A DNA stretch of 64,000 nt, from the NCBI GenBank assembly GCA_944320955.1, contig CALUJL010000027.1, forward strand, positions 121,060 to 185,059. The letters are read 5' to 3'. Shown here piece by piece: positions 24,936 to 31,408 of the stretch (positions within the stretch are counted from its first letter, which is position 1; every line of letters starts with the position of its first letter). Source of the DNA: an uncultured Bacteroidaceae bacterium. GTDB taxonomy: Bacteria > Bacteroidota > Bacteroidia > Bacteroidales > Bacteroidaceae. The translations under genes and the position numbers were made by a program. The notes below the pieces were generated by a model, which saw only the letters and a list, made by a program, of their open reading frames with translations, was not told where the DNA came from and made no database searches.

Positions 24936-25928
24936 TTAGGGTTTTTCGGGATGGCGGTTGCGGATGAAAATTCTCCGGTAGGGGATTCGGTCGGGTTTCC
25001 CGTCCTTTTCGATCCAAGGCTTGTTGGGGTTATGCGGTACCTTTACTCCTTTATTCATTTCTACAAGCTGGTCGATCCCGATGATCTCGAACTGTTCGGG
25101 ATTGTACTTCTGCAAGAAGGTGATGGGTACGCCCATTATTCCGGGATAGTCGCAGGGAATCGAGGCGGTGCTGCCCACTTCTATGGCATCGTAGTTGTAG
25201 TATTTCGGAAACTGCCCGGGCGAATATTCTTCGGTCAGTATCAGCCGGTCGTGGCGGTGGCTGACATCCAGATTGGTGTACCAGCAACAGCAGCGCGGGA
25301 GCGAATCGTTTTTCTGAAGCACTGTGCCGTCTTCCAGAATGAAGCCCGTCAGGTGTTGGTGGTAGCCTATCCACATGCGGTTTGTTTGTATGTATTCGAA
25401 GCATTCCTTGTAGGTTATGGCGTTTTGCGGGCCGATGACGAGGAATTCTTTTCCCTTTTTCATCATTACATCTATAAACTCACGGAAAAGGCTGAAGGGT
25501 GGATTGGTAATAATGAGGTCGTATTGCGAATAGTCGATGCTCTGGAAGGGGATTCCCTGCCCGGTCCGGGGATTGTAGCCGCTCACGGAGACGGAGCGCA
25601 GGCCGTAGTCTTCGGCATGCGCCACGAGGAATTTGGCAAAGTTGCAGCGGATGAGGCCCAGTTCGCGCTCGATTCCCTTTCCGCCGCTGCGGGAGAGGTC
25701 GATGTTCCTCACTGCGCCTTCGCCGAAGAGGTCGGTCTTTCGTGGCGCTTCGGCCTTGTAGACGAAGATTTCGTCGAAGCTTTCGTCCCAATCGCAGGGG
25801 CAGAGGATGCGTTTGCCCCGGAGTTGGTCGCGGTAGTATGGCACTTCGTCGGCAATGTCTTGGTAGAGAGTGTAGAACTCATCGTTCTTTTTTCGCTTGG
25901 ATGCGAGGAGGGTTTTGCTTCTGGTCAT
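24936..25928 (-). CDS. EcoRI-family adenine-specific DNA methyltransferase, copy B
   Basis: A 330-residue N6-adenine methyltransferase of the M.EcoRI family. Near residue 138 it has NPPF (the catalytic D/N-P-P-F/Y motif) in YDLIITNPPFSLFREF; the N-terminus KNDEFYTLYQDIADEV and the conserved KGKEFLVIGP and CWYTNLDVS blocks are family hallmarks. Its N-terminal half (to about residue 150) is nearly identical in DNA to copy A, while the C-terminal half is clearly diverged (for example PRCCCWYTNLDV against VARACKWYTNLDV). Since the C-terminal half should carry target recognition, the two may differ in specificity. It lies between copy A and the DUF262-HNH gene. Confidence 0.9.
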   Translation of the reverse strand: MTRSKTLLASKRKKNDEFYTLYQDIADEVPYYRDQLRGKRILCPCDWDESFDEIFVYKAEAPRKTDLFGEGAVRNIDLSRSGGKGIERELGLIRCNFAKFLVAHAEDYGLRSVSVSGYNPRTGQGIPFQSIDYSQYDLIITNPPFSLFREFIDVMMKKGKEFLVIGPQNAITYKECFEYIQTNRMWIGYHQHLTGFILEDGTVLQKNDSLPRCCCWYTNLDVSHRHDRLILTEEYSPGQFPKYYNYDAIEVGSTASIPCDYPGIMGVPITFLQKYNPEQFEIIGIDQLVEMNKGVKVPHNPNKPWIEKDGKPDRIPYRRIFIRNRHPEKP

Positions 25929-25964
25929 GTCTTTGTCGGATTATGCGGGTGTCCCCGCCCTTTG

Positions 25965-26045
25965 GTGCGGCACTTCCGGGGAAAAGTGGCAGCGCTTTTG
26001 GCGAAAACATGCAGGGCTTTTTGGCGGAAGTCCTGCCGCTTTCCA
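25965..26045. repeat. 22-nt-period intergenic repeat array o
   Basis: Copy of array n, with a handful of substitutions (GTGGCAGCGCTTTT for GCGGCAGCGCTTTT), between the two methyltransferase genes. Confidence 0.85.
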
Positions 26046-26056
26046 GGGCGGGCGGA

Positions 26057-27046
26057 TTAGGGTTTTTCGGGATGGCGGTTGCGGATGATGATGCGGTCGA
26101 AGGGTTTTCTCAGGTGTGCCTCGTCTTCGCCGATCCAGAGGCAGTTGTCTTTGCATCGGCGGGTCTTCTCTATGTATTGTCCTTGGCCGATGATTTCGAA
26201 TTGTTCCGGATTGTACTTCGAGAAGAAGCTGGGCGGTACTCCCATCTCTCCCTCCCAATCGCAGGGTATCTGCTTTACTTTGCCGACTTCTATGGCATCG
26301 TAGTTGAAATACCGAGGATATTTTTCCGGATCATAGGCCTCTGTCAGGATAAGGCGGTCGCGTCGGATCGAAACATCAAGGTTTGTATACCATTTGCAGG
26401 CGCGGGCCACGGATCCCTCTTTGTCTTTGGCCAAAAGCTTTGTGCCGTCGGCCAGAATGAAGCCCGAAAGTTGTTTGGCGTAGCCGAGCCATATGCGGTT
26501 TTCCCGCATGTATCTGAAAACATTCTTGTAGGTTGTTGCCGTAAGTGGCCCGATGACGAGGAATTCCTTTCCTGCTTTCATCATTACATCTATGAACTCG
26601 CGGAAAAGGCTGAAGGGCGGATTGGTAATGATGAGGTCGTATTGCGAATAGTCGATGCTCTGGAAGGGGATTCCCTGCCCGGTCCGGGGATTGTAGCCGC
26701 TCACGGAGACGGAGCGCAGGCCGTAGTCTTCGGCGTGCGCCACGAGGAATTTGACAAAGTTGCAGCGGATGAGGCCCAGTTCGCGCTCTATATTCTTCCC
26801 GCCGCTGCGGGAGAGGTCGATGTCCCTCACTGCGCCTTCGCCGAAGAGGTCGGTCTTTCGCGGCGCTTCGGCTTTGTAGACGAAGATTTCGTCGAAGCTT
26901 TCGTCCCAATCGCAGGGGCAGAGGATGCGTTTGCCCCGGAGTTGGTCGCGGTAGTGGGGCACTTCGTCGGCAATGTCTTGGTAGAGAGTGTAATACTCGT
27001 CGTACTTTTGTCGATTGGCTTTCTCTAAGGATTTTTTGTTGCCCAT
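26057..27046 (-). CDS. EcoRI-family adenine-specific DNA methyltransferase, copy A
   Basis: A 329-residue paralogue of copy B with the same motifs (NPPFSLFREF, KEFLVIGP, WYTNLDVS). The start MGNKKSLEKANRQKYDEYY was chosen at 27046, where similarity to copy B begins; a frame extension to 27163 runs through the structured leader and is not believable protein. It is the first gene of the methyltransferase-methyltransferase-nuclease run and is preceded by a hairpin ending 2 nt from the ATG and by a long folded leader. No cognate EcoRI-like endonuclease is present. Confidence 0.9.
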   Translation of the reverse strand: MGNKKSLEKANRQKYDEYYTLYQDIADEVPHYRDQLRGKRILCPCDWDESFDEIFVYKAEAPRKTDLFGEGAVRDIDLSRSGGKNIERELGLIRCNFVKFLVAHAEDYGLRSVSVSGYNPRTGQGIPFQSIDYSQYDLIITNPPFSLFREFIDVMMKAGKEFLVIGPLTATTYKNVFRYMRENRIWLGYAKQLSGFILADGTKLLAKDKEGSVARACKWYTNLDVSIRRDRLILTEAYDPEKYPRYFNYDAIEVGKVKQIPCDWEGEMGVPPSFFSKYNPEQFEIIGQGQYIEKTRRCKDNCLWIGEDEAHLRKPFDRIIIRNRHPEKP

Positions 27047-27048
27047 GG

Positions 27049-27076
27049 CTGATAGTTTTTGTTGCACCACTATCAG
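27049..27076 (-). promoter_or_regulatory. Hairpin or operator touching the methyltransferase start codon
   Basis: CTGATAGT (27049-27056) and ACTATCAG (27069-27076) are perfect inverted repeats with a 12-nt loop, ending 2 nt before the ATG of copy A. It could block translation as RNA or bind a dimeric regulator as DNA. Confidence 0.6.
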
Positions 27077-27085
27077 TCCGCATCC

Positions 27086-27295
27086 ACGCAGTAAAAAGGC
27101 GCAAGCCTTTCTTACCGCGTTTAGCTTAGGGGCAGCCTCGGATGGAAACCCCTGTAAAGTCATAAGAAGTGCCTACGCCTTGGGCGTATGCATTGCACAT
27201 CATAGACTTTACAGGCTTCCCGTCGAGGAAGCAAACACGCTGTGTTTCTTTCGTTTTTATTTCCAAGAAGTTTCCGAGGCTTTTGGCTAAACGCG
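27086..27295 (-). ncRNA. Highly structured leader or noncoding RNA upstream of the methyltransferases
   Basis: A 210-nt block with at least six mutually supporting helices. P2: 27086-27100 with 27105-27120, 14 bp, a 4-nt GCAA loop. P3: CGCGTTTAGC (27116-27125) with GCTAAACGCG (27286-27295) and GCCTCGGA (27135-27142) with TCCGAGGC (27273-27280). P4 inside it: CCTGTAAAGTC (27151-27161) with GACTTTACAGG (27205-27215), containing GTGC/GCAC and TACGCC/GGCGTA. P5: GCTTCC/GGAAGC (27215-27232). P6: AAACAC/GTGTTT (27233-27247). P3 closes a multi-branch junction. The base of P2 overlaps P3, so the two exclude each other at four positions. A -7 box at 27398-27405 points to the minus strand. I do not recognise the RNA class. 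Confidence 0.6.
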
Positions 27296-27397
27296 AAACA
27301 ATAGCGAATGCAAATAGGTTAATATGTAGGTTGTCTGGTCTTGTTCCTTATAGGCAATGAGTGTTTAGGGGAGTGGTTGTTGCTTGTATTCTGCGGG

Positions 27398-27405
27398 CAA
27401 AGATA
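27398..27405 (-). promoter_or_regulatory. -7 box for the structured leader and methyltransferase operon
   Basis: Minus strand TATCTTTG fits TAnnTTTG. Transcription from about 27391 would give a leader of roughly 345 nt before copy A. No clear TTTG lies at the -33 distance. Confidence 0.45.
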
Positions 27406-27444
27406 GCATAAAGGTGTGGAAAAAACGCCGTTTCTGTCTCAATT

Positions 27445-28119
27445 TCAGCGCCCGGGTGCTTCCATGCTTTCCGCCGTCAGGCTGTCGCGCAGGACGAAGA
27501 CGCTCTCGCGGCCCATGCAGAAGAGCAGGTCAACGCAGCTCAGGTTGGGCAGGAATCCGTGTTTGCCGGCAAAGACCTGGTAGTAGGGGCGGGGCCGGAA
27601 GCCGGTGGGGCTGGGGTGTTTGGGCTGGATGGCTTCGCGCAGGTCCGCCTCCGCTTCCGCCGTGCCGAAGGGGCGGAAGGCGGCGGTGCGCCCGATGCTG
27701 GCCTCAAGGTCCATGCACTGCAGGACGAGGCGCAGGAGTGCTTCGTTGAAGTCGAGGAGGAAGGTGTATTTCCGCTCGAAGAAGGGGGCGAAGTCGTCGG
27801 CGAAGTAGTCGAAATAGGGCGAACTGCGGTAGGCCGACTGCAGGGCCTGCCAGTGGAGGCGGCGCCAGTGGCCGTGGTCGGAGATGCGCAGGTCGCGCAT
27901 CGGGGCGTGTTCGGCCGCAGGTTTCTCGACGGGCACGGTGAGCGCCTGCACGCCGCCCGTGGTGGCGATGAGGCAACGGTTGCGGAAAGTCTGTTTCCGG
28001 TACGTGTCCCACTGCTCGATGAGCACGCGCCCGGAGCGTACGGCCCAGGCCAGGTATTCCACGGGCGGCAGGTAGGCCGACGAAAGGAGCACGGCCGGGC
28101 AGAGAGGGGGGAGCTTCAT
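27445..28119 (-). CDS. WbqC-like protein
   Basis: A 224-residue protein resembling the WbqC family, found near polysaccharide genes and, in Bacteroidales, widely as a single copy downstream of an S41 protease. Motifs include SSAYLPPVEYLAWAVRS near the start, an EQWDTYRKQTFRNRCLIAT block, HWRRLHWQALQSAYRSSPYF and the closing PNLSCVDLLFCMG. The biochemical role is unknown to me. It begins 10 nt after the S41 protease stop codon, so they form an operon. Start at 28119 chosen as the first ATG after that stop. Confidence 0.8.
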   Translation of the reverse strand: MKLPPLCPAVLLSSAYLPPVEYLAWAVRSGRVLIEQWDTYRKQTFRNRCLIATTGGVQALTVPVEKPAAEHAPMRDLRISDHGHWRRLHWQALQSAYRSSPYFDYFADDFAPFFERKYTFLLDFNEALLRLVLQCMDLEASIGRTAAFRPFGTAEAEADLREAIQPKHPSPTGFRPRPYYQVFAGKHGFLPNLSCVDLLFCMGRESVFVLRDSLTAESMEAPGR

Positions 28120-28129
28120 CCTCGTGGGT

Positions 28130-29881
28130 CTACTTCTGGGCCGTGGCCGCTTCCGCGGCGGGCGTCCCGGGGCGGAGCAGGGCGTGGTAGCGGTCGGGGT
28201 CGGCGAGCAGTTCGAAAGCCTTAGGCAACATCGTGTCCGTGCGCAGCAGGAGTTCCATCTCGCCCCGCTGGTAGTAGTAGCGGCGTACGATTTCCATCTC
28301 GATGAGCTGCCTGACTTCTTGCTCGAAGGCCTTCGCGTCGCGTTCCACATCGGGCTTGAAGAGCTGCTCCAGGGCGCTTATCTGCTCCCCGGCCTGCGCT
28401 TCATATCCTTCGCGGCCGAGGCTTTCCTTGAGTTCCTTGAGAAGGCGTTCGCTGGAGAGCTTGTAGGTAAACTTGCGTTCCTGCAGCTGGCTGAGGAAGC
28501 GGGCATAGTCTTCGTCGGAAATCTCGAACTTGTCCGGTGTGGGGATGCTCTTGTGTTCCAGGCAGTACTGCGTGGCGAAGTCGAAGATGTTGCGCATGGT
28601 GTCGACTTCGGGGCTGATGTGGAAAGTGAAGGTGGACATTTCCGGCTGTCCGGCAGCGATATCGGGCATAATGCCGCCGCCGTCGCGCACGAGGCGGCCT
28701 GATTTGGTGCGGAACTCGTGGGTCAGGCTGTCGGGTATCGTATCTCCGTAGTTGATGCTCTCGTGTTTTGTGTAGTCGATGGCCTGGATGCAGCGTCCGC
28801 TGGGGATGTAGTATTTGGCGGTGGTGACCTTCATGCTCGCTCCGTAGGGGAGGGCGCGCGTGGTCTGCACCAGTCCTTTGCCGTAGGTGCGCTCCCCGAT
28901 GATGACGGCGCGGTCCAGGTCTTGGAAGGCGCCGGCCAGAATTTCGGAAGCCGAGGCGGAAACGCCGTTGACCAGCACGGCGATGGGGATTTCCGTGTCG
29001 AGCGGCGTGTGGGAGGTCTTGTAAGTCCGCTCCACGCGCTGGCCCTTTCCGCGGGTGGTGACGATCTCCTGGCCTTTGGGCAGGAAGAAGTTGGCGATGT
29101 CTACGGCTGCTTCCAGCAGACCGCCCGTGTTGTTGCGCAAATCGATGACGAGGGAGGTGATTCCCTGCTTCTTGAGGTCGAGAAAAGCGGCCTTGAATTC
29201 CTTGACGGGCTCGCCGGTGAAGGTGCCGAGGTAGATGTATCCCACGCCTCCGGGGTACATTTTATAATAAGGTATGGCGGGCAGCTGGATGGAGCTGCGC
29301 ACGATGTTGAAGTCGAGGGGCTCTTTTTCGCCCGGGCGGCGCACCTTTACTTTCAGTGTGCTGCCGCTGGGCCCGCGCAGGCGCTCGCTCACCTGGGCGG
29401 TGGTCATGCCTTTGAGCGACTCGCCGTCTATTTCGAGCAGGATGTCGCCCGCCTTCAGCCCGAAGCGTGCGGCGGGCTGGCCCTCGTAGGGCTCGGCTAT
29501 GCAGATTTCGCCGTTCTTGTAGAGCATGATGAGCGAGCCGATTCCGCCGTAGTTGCCGGACATGAGCATTTTGAACTCGTCGGATTCTTTTTCGGGGAAG
29601 AACTCCGTGTAGGGATCCAGGGAGCGGAGCATGGAGCGGATGCCGGTCTGGATGGTCCGCTCTACGTCGATGGTGTCGACGTAGAAGAGGTCTACGTTTT
29701 TGAAGACCAGGTTGAAGTAGTCCAGGTTGCGGTTTATTTCGAATCGGCGGCTGTTTTTCTGCGCGCAGGCGCTCGATACGCCTATGGTGCAGAGGATGAG
29801 CAGAAAAAGTGCTGCCTCTTTTCGGAAAAAGCGCAGGGCTTTTCGGGAAAAGTGCTGGGTGTTTTCGGAAAAGAACTTCAT
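28130..29881 (-). CDS. C-terminal processing protease (S41 family)
   Basis: A 583-residue periplasmic serine protease of the CtpA/Prc group. After an unusually long basic N-terminus (residues 1-24) comes the hydrophobic segment AALFLLILCTIGVSSACAQ. A PDZ domain spans about 105-190 (GIGSLIM, AARFGLKAGDILLEIDGESL); the S41 domain follows, with the nucleophile in NGVSASASEILAGAFQD (near 312) and the general base Lys in GERTYGKGLVQ (near 335). The C-terminal 150 residues are helical. The odd N-terminus is encoded by repeat array p, so the gene's 5' end has been rewritten by repeat units. Residues downstream fit the family at full length. Confidence 0.93.
   Translation of the reverse strand: MKFFSENTQHFSRKALRFFRKEAALFLLILCTIGVSSACAQKNSRRFEINRNLDYFNLVFKNVDLFYVDTIDVERTIQTGIRSMLRSLDPYTEFFPEKESDEFKMLMSGNYGGIGSLIMLYKNGEICIAEPYEGQPAARFGLKAGDILLEIDGESLKGMTTAQVSERLRGPSGSTLKVKVRRPGEKEPLDFNIVRSSIQLPAIPYYKMYPGGVGYIYLGTFTGEPVKEFKAAFLDLKKQGITSLVIDLRNNTGGLLEAAVDIANFFLPKGQEIVTTRGKGQRVERTYKTSHTPLDTEIPIAVLVNGVSASASEILAGAFQDLDRAVIIGERTYGKGLVQTTRALPYGASMKVTTAKYYIPSGRCIQAIDYTKHESINYGDTIPDSLTHEFRTKSGRLVRDGGGIMPDIAAGQPEMSTFTFHISPEVDTMRNIFDFATQYCLEHKSIPTPDKFEISDEDYARFLSQLQERKFTYKLSSERLLKELKESLGREGYEAQAGEQISALEQLFKPDVERDAKAFEQEVRQLIEMEIVRRYYYQRGEMELLLRTDTMLPKAFELLADPDRYHALLRPGTPAAEAATAQK
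29801..29873. repeat. Repeat array p, inside the 5' end of the S41 protease gene
   Basis: Units GTGCTGCCTCTTTT, GCGCAGGGCTTTT and GTGCTGGGTGTTTT at the 22-nt period lie within codons 3-27 of the protease gene and encode HFSRKALRFFRKEAALF. Confidence 0.8.
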
Positions 29882-29901
29882 CTTTCTTTTATTTTTTGTG
29901 G

Positions 29902-29909
29902 CAAAGATA
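29902..29909 (-). promoter_or_regulatory. -7 box of the S41 protease operon
   Basis: Minus strand TATCTTTG, 20 nt before the start codon. It directly abuts the divergent tRNA promoter. Confidence 0.55.
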
Positions 29910-29940
29910 TTGCATATTCCAAAATAACGCCGTATTTTTG
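29910..29940 (+). promoter_or_regulatory. Promoter of the tandem tRNA-Asn genes
   Basis: TTGC (29910-29913), 19-nt spacer, TATTTTTG (29933-29940), 23 nt before the first tRNA. Confidence 0.6.
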
Positions 29941-29963
29941 CACCGCAATTAAGAAAAATACAC

Positions 29964-30037
29964 TCTTCCTTAGCTCAGTCGGTTAGAGCATCTGACTGTT
30001 AATCAGAGGGTCCTTGGTTCAAGTCCAAGAGGGAGAG
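29964..30037 (+). tRNA. tRNA-Asn (GTT), first copy
   Basis: A full cloverleaf: acceptor TCTTCCT/AGGGAGA with one G-U pair, D arm GCTC/GAGC, anticodon stem TCTGA/TCAGA with loop CTGTTAA (anticodon GTT), T arm CTTGG/CCAAG with loop TTCAAGT. CCA is not encoded. Confidence 0.97.
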
Positions 30038-30073
30038 CTCCTTTTCTTGAGGGCGTTTTTTTATGGAAAATAC

Positions 30074-30147
30074 TCTTCCTTAGCTCAGTCGGTTAGAGCA
30101 TCTGACTGTTAATCAGAGGGTCCTTGGTTCAAGTCCAAGAGGGAGAG
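30074..30147 (+). tRNA. tRNA-Asn (GTT), second copy
   Basis: Identical in all 74 positions to the copy at 29964, 36 bp downstream. Both are probably cut from one transcript, since no second promoter is visible between them. Confidence 0.97.
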
Positions 30148-30167
30148 CTTTCGAAATCACAGCATTG

Positions 30168-30200
30168 AGGCGTTTCTCCGACGAGGGAAATGCCTTTTTT
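30168..30200 (+). terminator. Terminator of the tRNA transcript
   Basis: AGGCGTTTC (30168-30176) pairs with GAAATGCCT (30187-30195), with one G-U pair, followed by six T residues. It ends just 14 nt before the NUDIX start codon. Confidence 0.7.
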
Positions 30201-30214
30201 CTTATACGACTCCG

Positions 30215-31315
30215 ATGGAACATCCTTTGCGCTCCTTTCGTTTCTGTCCGCGCTGCGGGTCGGAACACTTTGAGGTGAATGACTTCAAATCGAAACGTTG
30301 TGCCGACTGCGGCTTTACCTATTATTATAACGCCGCGGCGGCGGTCGTGGCTTTCGTGCTGAATGGGCGCGGGGAGCTGCTGGTATGCCGCCGGGCCTGC
30401 GACCCGGCGCGCGGGACGATGGACCTGCCCGGCGGTTTCGTGGATGCCGGGGAGCCGCTGGAGGCGGCCCTTGTGCGCGAAGTGCAGGAGGAGACGGGGC
30501 TTTCCCTCTCCTCGGCGTGCTATTTGTTTTCCCTTTCCGACGATTATCTCTACTCCGGTTTCCTGGTGCGCTCGTGCGATGCGTTTTTCCTCTGCACGGC
30601 GAGGGACGAGGCCTTGCTCCGTTCGGGCGACGACGCGGCCGACTGCCGCTTTGTGCCGCCCGGGGAGCTGCAGGCGGAGGCGTTCGGGCTGGTTTCCGTG
30701 AGGCGCGGCGTGGAGCGTTTCTTGCGTTGCGTGGCCCGCGGGCTGCAGCCGGCGGCAGCCGGAAGCGGCCTTCCGGACGGGGGCGGAGGGGCATTGCCGG
30801 CGGGGCCGCACGACAACCGGGCCGAGCTGCTCCCCTGGGTGGAGGAGGACGGGAGCCCGGTGGGCATAGCCACGCGGGGCGAATGCCACGGCGGCAGCGG
30901 GCTGCTCCATCCGGTGGTCCACCTGCATGTCTTCGACAGCCGGGGGCGTCTCTTCCTGCAGCGGCGTCCGCAGTGGAAGGACATCCAGCCCGGCAAATGG
31001 GACACCGCCGTGGGCGGACACATAGACCCTCTGGAGACTCCGGAGCAGGCCTTGCGGCGCGAGGCGCGGGAGGAACTGGGCATCGAGGGCTTCGAGGCGG
31101 AGGAGGTGCTGCGCTACGTGTTCGAATCGGCCCGCGAGCGGGAGTTGGTCTACGTGTTCCGTACCTGTTTCGACGGCCCGATCCGGCCTTCCGCGGAGCT
31201 GGACGGCGGACGGTTCTGGACGCTCGACGAGATACGCGCCGCAAGGGGCAGCGGGGTGCTGACGCCCAATTTCGAGTCGGAGTTTACCCAACGCATCGAG
31301 CCGCTGCTGCATTAG
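30215..31315 (+). CDS. Zinc-ribbon protein with two NUDIX domains
   Basis: A 366-residue fusion. Residues 10-40 form a zinc ribbon (CPRCGSEHFEV and CADCGFTYYYN). The first NUDIX domain (about 42-165) has a complete box GGFVDAGEPLEAALVREVQE then ETG; the second (about 225-366) has GGHIDPLETPEQALRREARE then ELG. Both keep the G-x5-E-x7-R-E-x2-E-E-x-G residues, so both could be active. A zinc ribbon before a NUDIX domain recalls NADH pyrophosphatases, and the second domain with HLHVFDSRGRLFLQRR recalls IDI/YfcD-type hydrolases. Substrates are unknown. The gene follows the tRNA terminator and converges with the M16 protease gene. Confidence 0.88.
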   Translation: MEHPLRSFRFCPRCGSEHFEVNDFKSKRCADCGFTYYYNAAAAVVAFVLNGRGELLVCRRACDPARGTMDLPGGFVDAGEPLEAALVREVQEETGLSLSSACYLFSLSDDYLYSGFLVRSCDAFFLCTARDEALLRSGDDAADCRFVPPGELQAEAFGLVSVRRGVERFLRCVARGLQPAAAGSGLPDGGGGALPAGPHDNRAELLPWVEEDGSPVGIATRGECHGGSGLLHPVVHLHVFDSRGRLFLQRRPQWKDIQPGKWDTAVGGHIDPLETPEQALRREAREELGIEGFEAEEVLRYVFESARERELVYVFRTCFDGPIRPSAELDGGRFWTLDEIRAARGSGVLTPNFESEFTQRIEPLLH

Positions 31316-31340
31316 GCTGCGGCATGACGGGGAAAGAAGG

Positions 31341-31382
31341 GGAAAGTCCTGCTGCTTCCGTGGAGGGGCGGCAGGACTTTCC
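31341..31382. terminator. Bidirectional hairpin from repeat-like sequence
   Basis: GGAAAGTCCTGC (31341-31352) and GCAGGACTTTCC (31371-31382) are perfect complements between convergent genes. The arms are variants of the 22-nt repeat core. Confidence 0.65.
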
Positions 31383-31408
31383 GGGTTTCTTGTGCGGGCT
31401 TTTCCCGC

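Larger units (their letters stand above)
24808..26056 (-). repeat. Tandem duplication unit: methyltransferase gene plus 128-bp gap
   Basis: The gaps 24808-24935 and 25929-26056 are both exactly 128 bp and nearly identical; identity continues into the last ten codons of each methyltransferase (IRNRHPEKP) and into the first codons of the gene that follows (ATGAC). The methyltransferase 5' halves are also nearly identical, the 3' halves not, so the duplication has been eroded or converted unevenly. Confidence 0.85.

Noticed and set aside
24936..27046. The methyltransferase pair as a diversity-generating retroelement template and target
   Set aside because: There is no reverse transcriptase, and the differences are not limited to adenine positions.
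27086..27120. The P2 hairpin as an ordinary intrinsic terminator
   Set aside because: Neither strand has a T-run after the stem, and its base competes with the P3 helix.
27047..27163. An N-terminal extension of methyltransferase copy A
   Set aside because: The extra 39 residues run through two hairpins and have no counterpart in copy B, where similarity begins at the chosen start.
27015..27290. A 91-codon plus-strand frame across the structured leader as a gene
   Set aside because: It starts inside the methyltransferase gene, covers the long inverted repeats on both arms, and has no promoter; base pairing explains the sequence better than coding.
27116..27295. The long inverted repeat as an invertible (phase-variable) promoter
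   Set aside because: No -7 box lies between the arms, the pairing continues inward as in a folded RNA, and no recombinase gene is near. A long-read check for inversion would settle it.
29964..30147. The tRNA-Asn pair as attachment sites of a mobile element
   Set aside because: Only 36 bp separates them and no integrase or mobile genes are nearby.
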